A stretch of 64,000 bases of DNA from Alloprevotella rava (GCF_014195585.1 NZ_JACICA010000001.1:434001-498000); one strand, 5' to 3'; positions 24,865-33,871 are shown, counted from the first letter of the stretch. Notes: generated from the sequence alone by a model not told the origin. Translations and numbers: made by a program.

Positions 24865-27792
24865 ATGAAACGTATCTCTTTCGTTCTTTTACTTGTTTTC
24901 ACACCTATTCTTTGCCTTTATGCACAGAATGGAGAAATAACAGGTAGAATCCGTGACCTCATCACAGAGAATAGTATCGATTCTACAGCAGTGACACTGC
25001 TGAGAACTGACAGCAGCAGAGTGGGAGCCACTTATGCAATAACAGAGCTTAGCCACACGGAAATAGATGGGAAACCGGTTCGGGATAGGAATCCGAAGGA
25101 TGGAGCAACGTTCATATTAAAAGTTCCGAAGCCAGGTCGCTACATTCTGCGCTGCATGGCCGTGGGCTACAAAACAATGTACTTTCCCATCCACGTGAAA
25201 TACACATCTGCAAGAACAAAATATGATGTGGGCGACTTCTATTTGCAGGAATCTTTTGTACAATTGGGAGAAGCTGTAGTGAAAGGTACCAAAATACGCA
25301 TGTTCTACAAAGGTGATACGCTTGTGTATAATGCCTCTGCTTTCCAACTTCCTGACGGCTCTATGCTTAATGATCTTGTTGCTCAACTACCTGGAGCAGA
25401 AATACGCGATGGCAACATTTACGTCAATGGACGCTTAGTTGAAAATCTGCTATTAGGAGGAAAAGACTTTTTCAACGGCAATCCTCGTGCAGCTCTGGCA
25501 AGCTTACCCGCCTACGTGGCTAAGAACGTGAAAGTGTACACGAAGAAAGGCGAAAAGAGTAGTATGATGGGGAGCTCGATGGGAGACGAGCAATTTGTGA
25601 TGGATGTACACTTGAAACGGAAGTATATAGGCACTTATATAGGCCAATTGGTGGCAGGATACGGAACAAAAGAGCGCTATCAGGCAGGATTTAATCTAAT
25701 GAGATTTAACGACTACCAAAGTTTTAGTTTAGCCGGAGACTTCAATAACCGCAGCCAACAGTATCAATATGCGAGAGAAGGAGAAAGAGGGAAAGCAGAA
25801 AAGAGCGGAAAGCACCGCAGGAACTATCTGACTTTCAATTACCAATATGAGCCTAACGGAAAGATTCGTTTCACAATGGGGGCAGACTATCATGACAATG
25901 CGGTGCATAATGATGAAGGGGCGAGCCGAGAGAATTTCCTTTCAGGAGGTAATACGTTTATTCGCACGTCCAATGTGTCCTATCTCGACAATATGTCGGT
26001 GGCAGGCAGAACTCGTCTGACGCTTCGTCCACGCAAGAATCAATTCTACGAAATCAAATATTCCATCAACTACCTGAAAAATCACGGATATAATCACATT
26101 CGGACGGCCAACTACAACGCAAATCCTTCGGAGAAAGACTTCTACGCGTTAATGGACAGTACGTTTTCGAGACTTAACACCAACGTGTTCCTTCAGTCCA
26201 TCTTGCTCAGCCGCCTTCAAAACCGGGTGCACTTCGATAGCAAACAACTCAACCATCAGGCCTCTTTCTTGATGCACAATGCCTTTGGAGGGAATTTACT
26301 GAATGTTGAGGGCGAGTTTGCTGCCACTAATCAAGATGGACATCGTTATGACTTATATAATCTGCGCTACAGTCGCCCCACACCTCAAACGGATTTCCGA
26401 AATCGGTATGTGGCGTCACAAACTGACTCCTACCACTATTTAGGGAAAATTTCTTACGATTGGAAATATAGGCAGACAGAAAAGGCCGATGGACTTTTAA
26501 CCCCTTACTACAGCTTTGCGTACGATAAAAACTGTAACAACAACCCTCTTTATCGCCTTGACCTCTTAGCTGGAACATGGGGAAACTTTGATACGTCTGT
26601 ATTGGGAGTACTGCCTTCCAACACTACAGATTTGGAACAGGTTCTGAGTAGTGCCGACAGCTATTGGGGCAATCTTAGACAAAAGAAGCATCTGCTGGGT
26701 GCAAACTGGCAACACGAGCTAAAACTTGCCAATAGACGATGGTTGAAATTCAATGTTACAGCAGAAACGGGATATTTGGACAGTCAGTATAATTATTGGC
26801 GCTACGGAAACAAATATCCAGCCACACGCCATTCTTGGCTTCCTTCTCCTTCGGTCAGACTGACATATAATCCCATCGCGGAGGATCGTGGAGGAAGAGG
26901 CACAAGTTGGGTATTGTCTGCGTCAAGTCGTAAAGAGCAAGTCAACCTTCATCATCTTATCGACATTACTGATGCAGCAGATCCGCTGAATGTGTCCAAA
27001 GGTAACTCGCAGCTACATGACACATGGATAAACAATGTTTCACTGCAGCACATGCGCCGTTTCTACAAAACAAGCACGAATCTCTATAGTAAGGTTTCCT
27101 TCAATTTCTTGAAAAACGCTGTAGAAATCTCCACCATCTACGATCGGATAAAAGGTGTACGCACGACACAGCCCGTCAATGTCGATGGAAATTGGAATGC
27201 AGGCTTCAACTTTATGGTAAACACACCATTAGACAAGGATCAGAGATGGATTATCTTTTACATGGCAAGCATAAACGCCTATCACAGTGCAGACTTAAGT
27301 TATACCACAACAGGCCGTCACAACGAGAAATACAATGTGGACAGACTGGATTGGTCAACAGGAGTTATACTACAAAGCCATCCCACAGCTTGGCTGAATC
27401 TCTCCAGTTCTTTCTCTGCTTTCATGAACAATATCAGAGGCTCCCGCCCACAATTCGAAAAGATTTATACCACCACATTACTCTATGGCCTTCAGGCAAT
27501 TGTCAACCTACCTGCCAAGTTCATTCTGTATGCGAACTGCGACTTCTCCTCACGGTTTGGTTATAACGACGCATCGCTCAACGAAACGCGTGCAAACATC
27601 GAGACAAGTCTGGAGCGCTCTATCAAGAATTTTACTTTAAAGTTCCAAGCTTGCGACCTCTTAGCTCGTAATCTCTACACTACTAATTCTATTGATGCAC
27701 AAGGTCGCACCGAGAGCTTTGCAACAACTATTCCTCGCTATTTCCTCTTCTCACTGACATGGAGATTTAACAAAGTAGCCAACCGAAAATAA
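24865..27792 (+). CDS. Outer-membrane beta-barrel protein with carboxypeptidase-like N-terminal domain
   Basis: 975 residues. Signal peptide (cleavage near CLYAQNG), an N-terminal carboxypeptidase-regulatory-like beta domain (about residues 24-125, ending YRYILRCMAVGYKTMYF-like), a plug-like segment (DGSMLNDLVAQLPGAEIRDGNIYVNGR at about 165-190) and a long C-terminal region of alternating amphipathic strands ending in FLFSLTWRFNK. This fits the TonB-receptor-like outer-membrane protein class common in Bacteroidetes. There is no SusD partner, so it is unlikely to be a classic SusC/D pair. The IS982 mobile unit is inserted exactly at its stop codon: the TAA is the first three bases of the TAATATA target duplication. 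Confidence 0.82.
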   Translation: MKRISFVLLLVFTPILCLYAQNGEITGRIRDLITENSIDSTAVTLLRTDSSRVGATYAITELSHTEIDGKPVRDRNPKDGATFILKVPKPGRYILRCMAVGYKTMYFPIHVKYTSARTKYDVGDFYLQESFVQLGEAVVKGTKIRMFYKGDTLVYNASAFQLPDGSMLNDLVAQLPGAEIRDGNIYVNGRLVENLLLGGKDFFNGNPRAALASLPAYVAKNVKVYTKKGEKSSMMGSSMGDEQFVMDVHLKRKYIGTYIGQLVAGYGTKERYQAGFNLMRFNDYQSFSLAGDFNNRSQQYQYAREGERGKAEKSGKHRRNYLTFNYQYEPNGKIRFTMGADYHDNAVHNDEGASRENFLSGGNTFIRTSNVSYLDNMSVAGRTRLTLRPRKNQFYEIKYSINYLKNHGYNHIRTANYNANPSEKDFYALMDSTFSRLNTNVFLQSILLSRLQNRVHFDSKQLNHQASFLMHNAFGGNLLNVEGEFAATNQDGHRYDLYNLRYSRPTPQTDFRNRYVASQTDSYHYLGKISYDWKYRQTEKADGLLTPYYSFAYDKNCNNNPLYRLDLLAGTWGNFDTSVLGVLPSNTTDLEQVLSSADSYWGNLRQKKHLLGANWQHELKLANRRWLKFNVTAETGYLDSQYNYWRYGNKYPATRHSWLPSPSVRLTYNPIAEDRGGRGTSWVLSASSRKEQVNLHHLIDITDAADPLNVSKGNSQLHDTWINNVSLQHMRRFYKTSTNLYSKVSFNFLKNAVEISTIYDRIKGVRTTQPVNVDGNWNAGFNFMVNTPLDKDQRWIIFYMASINAYHSADLSYTTTGRHNEKYNVDRLDWSTGVILQSHPTAWLNLSSSFSAFMNNIRGSRPQFEKIYTTTLLYGLQAIVNLPAKFILYANCDFSSRFGYNDASLNETRANIETSLERSIKNFTLKFQACDLLARNLYTTNSIDAQGRTESFATTIPRYFLFSLTWRFNKVANRK

Positions 27793-27796
27793 TATA
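27790..27796. repeat. Left target-site duplication (TAATATA)
   Basis: TAATATA directly precedes the left inverted repeat of the IS982 element. The same seven bases follow the outermost right inverted repeat at 31467-31473, but they do not follow the inner right end of the IS at 28823. Confidence 0.8.
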
Positions 27797-28823
27797 ACGT
27801 GAGTTCGACGAATTCAGAACAATGTAAGCTGTGTGTCAATGGTCCTTTGTACATTGATACACGGCTTCTTTGGAAACAGACAATAGGCAGCAATGACCCC
27901 TAATAAGTTGACGATGAAATTGTCAAAGCATCTATGTCTGGAGTGCTCCACTTGTGCAATGTTCTTAAGTTCATCATTCACCGTTTCTATAATGGCTCTT
28001 TTTCGGAGTAAAAGTCTGTCTGAAACGCTCATTAAAGCTCCTTTCATATTACTTTTCAATTTGGTAATAAGTTGTATTCCGTCAACGAAAAGCCTTTGAA
28101 AGAGGTTCTTACTGATGTACCCCTTGTCACCGACCAGCTTACCATGTATGAACTCTACAAAAGCGTTATATTCCAAAGGCTTACGGTCATCAATATCTCC
28201 TGGCGTTATCATAAAGTTGAGAAGTTCTCCTTTCTCATTGCAAATCAAATGCAACTTGAAGCCAAAGAACCAACCCATAGAACATTTCCCTCTTTGGGCT
28301 ATGCCTTTGAAAACTTTGTGAATATGTATTCTTTGGTTTTTGCAGACACGCAGTAGTGTGCTGTCAACAAAGCTTATGCCCGTGCATTTGCCCAACAGTA
28401 CCTTCTTGATAAACAAGGTTAAGGGTATGACTACATCCCTTTCCAATTCTACTAAACGGTTATAAGAAACAACTTTGGGAAACAGATGGCGAAGATGCTT
28501 ACATACTTTTTCAAGATAGAAATGTTTGAAGCAGCGATAACCGGAAGTGTGGAAAAGAATCATTATCAGCATGACTTCTGCCTTTGACATTGTAGAACTT
28601 CGATGATATTTTCTTTTTCCAGTAGGTTTTAGCGTATATTTTGCTGTTATAACATCAAATAACTTGCAGAAGTCGTCTGCCATACAAAAGATTTCTGTAA
28701 TTTTGTCCTCGGTGATCATAGCGATTTTTTGTTTGTAATTATTTGTATTTCAACACCTTAAAATTACAATAAATTTCGCTAATCACCAAATTTATAGACA
28801 CTTATAATTCGTCGAACTCACGT
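27797..28823 (-). mobile_element. IS982-family insertion sequence
   Basis: About 1,027 bp bounded by perfect 18-bp inverted repeats (27797-27814 and 28806-28823; pairing extends to 20 bp if the flanking TA/TA is counted). It contains one intact transposase gene read on the minus strand, whose stop codon touches the left repeat. Length and layout are normal for IS982. Confidence 0.9.
27814..28719 (-). CDS. IS982 family transposase
   Basis: 301 residues. The DDE catalytic triad is visible in order: FVDSTLLRVCKNQRI (D), LVGDKGYISKNLF (D) and RKRAIIETVNDELKN (E). The block MGWFFGFKLHLICNEKGELL with MITPGDIDDRKP is the signature of IS982 transposases. The frame is intact, so the element may be active. 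It is separated from the right inverted repeat by about 85 nt holding its promoter. Confidence 0.95.
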   Translation of the reverse strand: MITEDKITEIFCMADDFCKLFDVITAKYTLKPTGKRKYHRSSTMSKAEVMLIMILFHTSGYRCFKHFYLEKVCKHLRHLFPKVVSYNRLVELERDVVIPLTLFIKKVLLGKCTGISFVDSTLLRVCKNQRIHIHKVFKGIAQRGKCSMGWFFGFKLHLICNEKGELLNFMITPGDIDDRKPLEYNAFVEFIHGKLVGDKGYISKNLFQRLFVDGIQLITKLKSNMKGALMSVSDRLLLRKRAIIETVNDELKNIAQVEHSRHRCFDNFIVNLLGVIAAYCLFPKKPCINVQRTIDTQLTLF

Positions 28824-28836
28824 TAAAATAGAAGTT

Positions 28837-30144
28837 ATGAAAAGAAAAAATATCATTATAATTCTCTGGATTCTGTGGATTGTATCTATGATTGGTATGG
28901 TGTTCGGTGTTTACTACTATATCGATAACAAGCGCATTAGATTACGATCTGAAATCAGAGATAATGTAGAATCTATTTTCGAAGGTCAGTCAAGTGGGGA
29001 TATGATTGTCTCAAATAATGATGGATTTTTCGATGTCGCTTATAGTGGTAGTCCAGTGCGACACTATAAGAAAGTTGCCATACCTTCTAAACCGTCTAAA
29101 GGTGGACTTGTAGCTATTGACCCAAGTATTGACGAGAAGATAACTGATGACTGGAAACAAAGTTATGGTGACTTGGCATCATTATATGAACTCAACTGGG
29201 GTGACAAATATCCAAATCAGGAAGATGATGGTTGGAGTATCATTAGAATATATTGTAGAGGAGTTGATGAAGATTTTATTCAAACCAATACTTTTTTCCC
29301 ATATAAAGTAGGACTTAAAAAATCTGAATGGGGAAACTTTTATACCGTTGAGCAGGCTGTTAATGAAGCGTTCGAGTTTTATACAACCAATACAAAATCT
29401 GGTTATTCTGAACGTTTTAGTAAAGGTTCTAGTAATCGTCTTTGGTCAAAGATTCATGATAGCGGCAATGAATATTTCTGGATTGTTGAGAATAAAAATC
29501 CCAATAGTTGGAAAGCTGGGATTCCTATATGTCATCCGAAGGAGAAAAGCTATGATGAAGTTCAACGAACAATGCCATACGAAAATGGATGGATGCACAA
29601 TGGTTATTACAGAGTTTTTATTGCAGCAACACAAGAAAGGCATTATATGATTGAAGAAAAAGATTGGGCCGTAAATAAAAACCGAAATCAACTTTTTCTA
29701 TGGTGGGGAATAAGTCTAACAGTCTTATTCATGTCACTAATAATTCCACTGACTATTAAGGAGAGTAAGGTGAACAAGAAAAAGTCTGAAACATTATATC
29801 AACGCCTTGTCAGATTATGTAATCCAATGAATTTTATAGATAATTATGACAAGGAGAAAGTTGAAAAAGCCAATATAATCTATAAAAGATTGCTTGAAAC
29901 AACTCCAGATAATAATGATGCTTTAATAGAAATCCAAATACAAGCTTCATCGGAACTTGGGATTAACTTTATTGATAAAGCAGAGTTGGAAGATTTAAAA
30001 GAAAAGGTAAATCCAAAGAGATTTATCAATCCTTACAATGCAGAGAAAGTTTCATTAGCAAATGAACTCTATGCGATTCTTGTGAAAGAAAACCTTACAT
30101 ATGGAGAATTGATAGAAGTAAAAGAAAAATCAAAACTATTATAA
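28837..30144 (+). CDS. Two-helix membrane protein of unknown function (passenger gene 1)
   Basis: 435 residues, not recognised. Transmembrane helix 1 at about residues 5-28, an extracytoplasmic domain of about 255 residues rich in Trp/Tyr/Asn, transmembrane helix 2 at about 288-310 (LFLWWGISLTVLFMSLIIPL), then a helical cytoplasmic tail. The tail holds two related units: NPMNFIDNYDKEKVEKANIIY and, about 70 residues later, NPKRFINPYNAEKVSLANELY (consensus NPxxFIxxYxxEKVxxANxxY). The gene is AT-rich relative to the neighbouring chromosome. It starts 13 nt inside the IS right end, and the next gene begins 2 nt after its stop, so the three passengers form an operon. Function is unknown. Confidence 0.75.
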   Translation: MKRKNIIIILWILWIVSMIGMVFGVYYYIDNKRIRLRSEIRDNVESIFEGQSSGDMIVSNNDGFFDVAYSGSPVRHYKKVAIPSKPSKGGLVAIDPSIDEKITDDWKQSYGDLASLYELNWGDKYPNQEDDGWSIIRIYCRGVDEDFIQTNTFFPYKVGLKKSEWGNFYTVEQAVNEAFEFYTTNTKSGYSERFSKGSSNRLWSKIHDSGNEYFWIVENKNPNSWKAGIPICHPKEKSYDEVQRTMPYENGWMHNGYYRVFIAATQERHYMIEEKDWAVNKNRNQLFLWWGISLTVLFMSLIIPLTIKESKVNKKKSETLYQRLVRLCNPMNFIDNYDKEKVEKANIIYKRLLETTPDNNDALIEIQIQASSELGINFIDKAELEDLKEKVNPKRFINPYNAEKVSLANELYAILVKENLTYGELIEVKEKSKLL

Positions 30145-30146
30145 TT

Positions 30147-30767
30147 ATGAGTAGAATAGTATTAACATTAGTGGCGACATTTATCTGTACATGGTTAAAT
30201 GCCCAGACCATAAGTAATGGTCTTATGGAAAATGTAGTAGTAAATACAGAGGGAGGTAACAGATTCGAACTTAGTTATTACACAGAAAATGGGATAAATG
30301 TTGTCAGTATTTGTGATTGGTACAGAAAGTTAGGTGAAAGTGGTATCCATTGTTCATCATTGGGAAATAATATGACAATTTTTAAGTCAGAATTAAAGAA
30401 CTTGCAAACAAAATACGAACAATGGATAGCTACAGCTAAATCAAACAAAGTACAAGAGGTGGAAAAAGAAATGCCTTGTGAAATTAGTTATTCCACCTTT
30501 GATTGCGATGCCTATGCAGGAAATGCAACAGAGGTAATAGTAAAGCCTTATTTTGTCATACGAAATTACGTACCACGTTGCGAAATAAGAATTTGGCAAT
30601 ATTTCTATGATCGCACGCCTAATTACAATGTCTGGTATCTATCACCAAAAGATATTCCCTTTTTAATATCGGCAATAGATAGGGGTATCAAGAATACATT
30701 TCAAAGAGTATACAAAAGAAAAGAACGGAAGATTTATTCAAGTAGATTATGGAAACGGTTATTGTAA
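30147..30767 (+). CDS. Secreted protein of unknown function (passenger gene 2)
   Basis: 206 residues, not recognised. A signal peptide (MSRIVLTLVATFICTWLNAQ) indicates export to the periplasm. The mature part contains four or five Cys residues and a beta-rich pattern (FELSYYTENGINVVSICDW, VIVKPYFVIRNYVPRCEIRIW). The basic C-terminus overlaps the start of passenger gene 3 by 19 nt, showing tight translational linkage. It may interact with the extracytoplasmic domain of passenger 1; this is inference from the operon only. Confidence 0.7.
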   Translation: MSRIVLTLVATFICTWLNAQTISNGLMENVVVNTEGGNRFELSYYTENGINVVSICDWYRKLGESGIHCSSLGNNMTIFKSELKNLQTKYEQWIATAKSNKVQEVEKEMPCEISYSTFDCDAYAGNATEVIVKPYFVIRNYVPRCEIRIWQYFYDRTPNYNVWYLSPKDIPFLISAIDRGIKNTFQRVYKRKERKIYSSRLWKRLL

Positions 30768-31399
30768 TTGTAGCTATAGTATTCTTTGTTATTTATCTTT
30801 TTGCACAGGATTCAAAAAAGGAAACAACAAGAGAAAAATATGGCGAAGCTATAGGACAAGTTGCTCATTCTGCCGCAAGCACAATTGCAGGTATAGCACA
30901 TGATATTGCAGAGCCTGCAAGCAAAAAGGAAATTCGTCTAGCCAGAGAGACACTTGCATATAGGAACGGACAGTTGTATAGATTTGAATATTATTCAGAA
31001 AAAGAGCGTATTAAAGAACTGCTTGATGTGGACGAATCTTTTGAAAAATCATTGAATTTACTTGGACTTTCAGCAGAACGCTGGAAGAAGATTGGTAAGC
31101 ACATTTTCTATGTAGGTGTTATTAAATACTTGTCACGTGAACATTCTGATTACATTAAGAAAAATCAAGATTTCATTCGTAAAAGAATCTTAAATGAGTG
31201 GGGTAAAGACCCTCATATGAAGGTTTATCCAGATACACTTCGAAAAGCATTAGGCTATTTCAATATCTCAGAAGAGGAATGGATAAAATATGGTGATACG
31301 GTTATAGATATGTATAATATAAATGACAATAAAGATGTTGAAGAGTATGGTATTATCACACAGATTATGCCAATGCCTAATAACAAGCATCTTTTGTGA
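30749..31399 (+). CDS. Membrane-anchored protein of unknown function (passenger gene 3)
   Basis: 216 residues, not recognised. One N-terminal transmembrane helix (VIVIVAIVFFVIYLFAQ, about residues 4-21), then a charged, mostly helical cytoplasmic domain with HSAASTIAGIAHDIAEPASK. A helix pair with related spacing (LLDVDESFEKSLNLLGLSAERWKKIG and LRKALGYFNISEEEWIKYG) suggests an internal duplication. It overlaps passenger gene 2 by 19 nt. A run of seven T's lies about 20 nt after the stop but with no clear stem. Confidence 0.7.
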   Translation: METVIVIVAIVFFVIYLFAQDSKKETTREKYGEAIGQVAHSAASTIAGIAHDIAEPASKKEIRLARETLAYRNGQLYRFEYYSEKERIKELLDVDESFEKSLNLLGLSAERWKKIGKHIFYVGVIKYLSREHSDYIKKNQDFIRKRILNEWGKDPHMKVYPDTLRKALGYFNISEEEWIKYGDTVIDMYNINDNKDVEEYGIITQIMPMPNNKHLL

Positions 31400-31436
31400 T
31401 TCCAACATTGTATTGGGAGTTTTTTTAGATATACGC

Positions 31437-31473
31437 TATATTAACGTGAATTCGTCGAACTCACGTTAATATA
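31437..31473. repeat. 37-bp palindromic right end of the mobile unit, with target duplication
   Basis: TATATTAACGTGA (31437-31449) is the exact reverse complement of TCACGTTAATATA (31461-31473), with an 11-nt loop. The right half contains the outer IS982 right inverted repeat (31449-31466) and the TAATATA target copy (31467-31473). The left half therefore inverts both the IS tip and the duplicated target sequence. Confidence 0.8.
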
Positions 31474-31523
31474 AATGCAAACTCTTTTATTGCTCTTATA
31501 TAGCTATCCGAGGGATAAAACAA

Positions 31524-31559
31524 AACTGCCACTTATCTGAAAAAAGATAAGTGGCAGTT
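31524..31559 (-). terminator. Terminator of the pta-ackA operon
   Basis: AACTGCCACTTATC (31524-31537) pairs perfectly with GATAAGTGGCAGTT (31546-31559). Read on the minus strand it is followed by TTGTTTTATC. It lies about 50 nt after the ackA stop. Confidence 0.85.
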
Positions 31560-31610
31560 GAAATTATAAGTAGTAGGTAAGTTTCTCCTCCAACTATTAA
31601 AGAAATGAAT

Positions 31611-32810
31611 CTACTGCTTAGCAACAAGCTGCATCGTATCAGTAGCAATCATCAATTCTTCATCCGTCGGGATAACAGCTACCTTTACTTTACTTTCAGG
31701 CAGAGAAATAAGTTCTTCTTCACCATTATTGCGCTCGTTCTTTTCTTGATCAAGCTGTATACCTAAGTATTCCATTCCTTCCATTGTAGCCTTACGCACA
31801 TCCCACTGATGCTCGCCTACGCCAGCAGTGAAGACAATGACATCAACACCTCCCATAACGGCCGTATAAGCACCTATGTACTTCTTAATGCGATAGGAAT
31901 ACATATCAAGAGCCAGTTGAGCGCGCTCGTTGCCCTTTTCGGCTGCATCTTCCACTTCGCGCATATCACTGCTCACACCACTGATGCCGAGCAGACCGCT
32001 CTTCTTGTTGAGCAGGTCGATGGCTTCTTCCGGAGTTTGGTGCTCTTTCTCCATAATATAGAGAATGGCACTGGAGTCGATGTCACCCGTGCGCGTACCC
32101 ATCATTACACCTTCCAAAGGGGTAAGTCCCATAGAGGTATCAACGCATTTGCCATGATCAACAGCAGAGATACTTGCACCATTTCCGATATGGCACGTAA
32201 TCATACGTACGTCTTTCGGATCGAAACCGAGCACCTCACCTGCTCGTGCAGTCACATAGCGATGGCTCGTGCCATGAGCTCCGTAGCGGCGGAAGTTATA
32301 ATCTGTATAATAATTATAAGGCAGACCATACATGAAAGCCTTAGGCGGCATTGTCTGATGGAAAGCTGTATCGAAAACGAACACCTGCGGAAGATTGGGT
32401 AACTGTGCACGCACTGCAAGATAGCCTTTCAGATGGGCGGGGCTATGAAGGGGAGCTAATTCCATAAAAGGTTTCCATCCTTCAAGCATTTCGTCTGTCA
32501 CAATCTGGCTCTTAGTGTAAGTACCACCAGCCACTATACGATGGCCCGCTGCATCAATCTCATCAAGGCTCTTAATTGCACCAATCTCAGGATCGAGAAG
32601 AGTGTCGAACATCAATTTAATACCTTCCGTATGAGTGGGACACTCGTGGCTGATAATTTTCTTTTCCCCATTGGGAAGAGCTACTTTATTGAAAGAGCCG
32701 GCTAAACCTACTTTTTCAATGCCGCCTGCTGCGAGGACGGACTTGTCGGTCATGTCGTACAGCTTGTACTTGATGCTGGAACTACCGCAGTTGATAACAA
32801 GGATTTTCAT
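31611..32810 (-). CDS. ackA: Acetate kinase
   Basis: 399 residues, normal length. ASKHA-fold motifs are clear: the N-terminal NCGSSSIKYKL, RYGAHGTSHRYV (catalytic region), ITCHIGNGASISAV, GVMMGTRTGDIDSS and FTAGVGEH. It converts acetyl phosphate and ADP to acetate and ATP, the energy-yielding end of acetate fermentation. It is 13 nt downstream of pta on the minus strand, so the two form an operon. Confidence 0.97.
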   Translation of the reverse strand: MKILVINCGSSSIKYKLYDMTDKSVLAAGGIEKVGLAGSFNKVALPNGEKKIISHECPTHTEGIKLMFDTLLDPEIGAIKSLDEIDAAGHRIVAGGTYTKSQIVTDEMLEGWKPFMELAPLHSPAHLKGYLAVRAQLPNLPQVFVFDTAFHQTMPPKAFMYGLPYNYYTDYNFRRYGAHGTSHRYVTARAGEVLGFDPKDVRMITCHIGNGASISAVDHGKCVDTSMGLTPLEGVMMGTRTGDIDSSAILYIMEKEHQTPEEAIDLLNKKSGLLGISGVSSDMREVEDAAEKGNERAQLALDMYSYRIKKYIGAYTAVMGGVDVIVFTAGVGEHQWDVRKATMEGMEYLGIQLDQEKNERNNGEEELISLPESKVKVAVIPTDEELMIATDTMQLVAKQ

Positions 32811-32823
32811 AAATAGAGGAATT

Positions 32824-33834
32824 TTACTGTTTAGCCGCCTGTGCTTGACAAGCTGTGATGGCTACCATATAATAAATGTCATCGATAGAGCAACCGCGGC
32901 TCAAGTCATTGACTGGCCGAGCTATACCCTGGAGGATTGGACCTACTGCAATAGCATTGCCCAAACGCTGAGCAAGCTTATAGCCTATATTACCCACCTC
33001 AAGGTTAGGAACAATCAGCACGTTAGCTCTACCAGCGATCTCACTGCCTTTGGCTTTCTTCTCTGCCACGGAGGGAACAAGAGCTGCATCTGCTTGGAGT
33101 TCGCCATCTACTTTCAATTCAGGATAATGTTCATGGGCCAAGCGAGTAGCCTCAACCACCTTATCAACTACTTCATGAGAAGCACTGCCTTTAGTAGAGA
33201 AACTCAACATAGCTACGCGAGGATCGGTAATACCGGCTACAGACTTTGCAGTCTCTGCAGTGCAGTAAGCAAACTGAGCCAACTGTTCAGCTGTAGGAAC
33301 TGGAGTGACAGCGACATCACTCATCACAACAACGCCATCTTCACCGTATTGATGCTGCTGAGTAATGAGCAACATAGCACCACTCACACAAGTGATACCA
33401 GGAGCACACTTGATAATTTGAAGAGCGGGACGGAGCGTATCGCCCGTAGTACTGAGTGCACCAGAGATTTGGCCATCGGCGTCTCCATTCTTAATAATAA
33501 GACAGCCCAAATAGAGAGGATTCTTCACCAATTCACGAGCCTGCTCAATTGTCATACCCTTCTTCTTACGAAGTTCTGCGAGCAGTTGTGCATATTCCTC
33601 AGATTTTGGATTGTTCTCTGGGGCGATAATAGTAGCTTTGCTGATATTCGTCAAGTTGAAAGTTTCAACTTGTTGCTGAATTTTAGCAGGATTTCCAATA
33701 AGAATAATGTCGGCGAGAGCGTCGGCAAGAGCGCGGTCAGCAGCCTTAATAGTGCGTTCCTCCTCAGCTTCTGGAAGAACGATACGCTGCTTATTGGCCT
33801 TAGCGCGGACAATAAGATTTTCTAAGATATCCAT
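32824..33834 (-). CDS. pta: Phosphate acetyltransferase
   Basis: 336 residues, the short Pta form without the N-terminal regulatory domain. Conserved stretches include ENLIVRAKANKQRIVLPEAEE, SGALSTTGDTLRPALQII, VAMLSFSTKGSASHE and the C-terminal RPVNDLSRGCSIDDIYYMVAITACQAQ. It makes acetyl phosphate from acetyl-CoA and phosphate, feeding AckA. Its promoter box (TACCTTTG at 33871-33864) sits against the efp terminator. Confidence 0.97.
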   Translation of the reverse strand: MDILENLIVRAKANKQRIVLPEAEEERTIKAADRALADALADIILIGNPAKIQQQVETFNLTNISKATIIAPENNPKSEEYAQLLAELRKKKGMTIEQARELVKNPLYLGCLIIKNGDADGQISGALSTTGDTLRPALQIIKCAPGITCVSGAMLLITQQHQYGEDGVVVMSDVAVTPVPTAEQLAQFAYCTAETAKSVAGITDPRVAMLSFSTKGSASHEVVDKVVEATRLAHEHYPELKVDGELQADAALVPSVAEKKAKGSEIAGRANVLIVPNLEVGNIGYKLAQRLGNAIAVGPILQGIARPVNDLSRGCSIDDIYYMVAITACQAQAAKQ

Positions 33835-33863
33835 TATTTATTAAAAAAAATTTATGTATGATG

Positions 33864-33871
33864 CAAAGGTA
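33864..33871 (-). promoter_or_regulatory. -7 promoter box (TACCTTTG) for pta-ackA
   Basis: CAAAGGTA on the plus strand reads TACCTTTG on the minus strand, followed by CAT. It is 30 nt before the pta start and directly abuts the T-run of the efp terminator. Confidence 0.7.

Larger units (their letters stand above)
27797..31466. mobile_element. IS982-bounded mobile unit carrying three passenger genes
   Basis: The left boundary is ACGTGAGTTCGACGAATT (27797-27814). An exact reverse complement occurs twice: at 28806-28823, the right end of the IS itself, and at 31449-31466, beyond three passenger genes. The identical 7-bp TAATATA flanks only the outer pair (27790-27796 and 31467-31473), within the 6-9 bp range known for IS982 duplications. 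The whole 3.7-kb segment therefore appears to have inserted as one unit. The right end holds no second transposase, only a 37-bp palindrome (31437-31473), so it is a decayed or minimal second end. Confidence 0.75.

Noticed and set aside
27797-28823. The IS982 copy as a simple single insertion, independent of the passenger genes
   Set aside because: No direct repeat is found across the IS alone (TAATATA on the left, TAAAATA on the right), while a perfect 7-bp repeat surrounds the larger 27797-31466 segment.
32635-33825. 396-codon open frame on the plus strand across ackA and pta
   Set aside because: It is antisense to two unmistakable genes, and its translation is Ser/Cys/His-rich without domain character.
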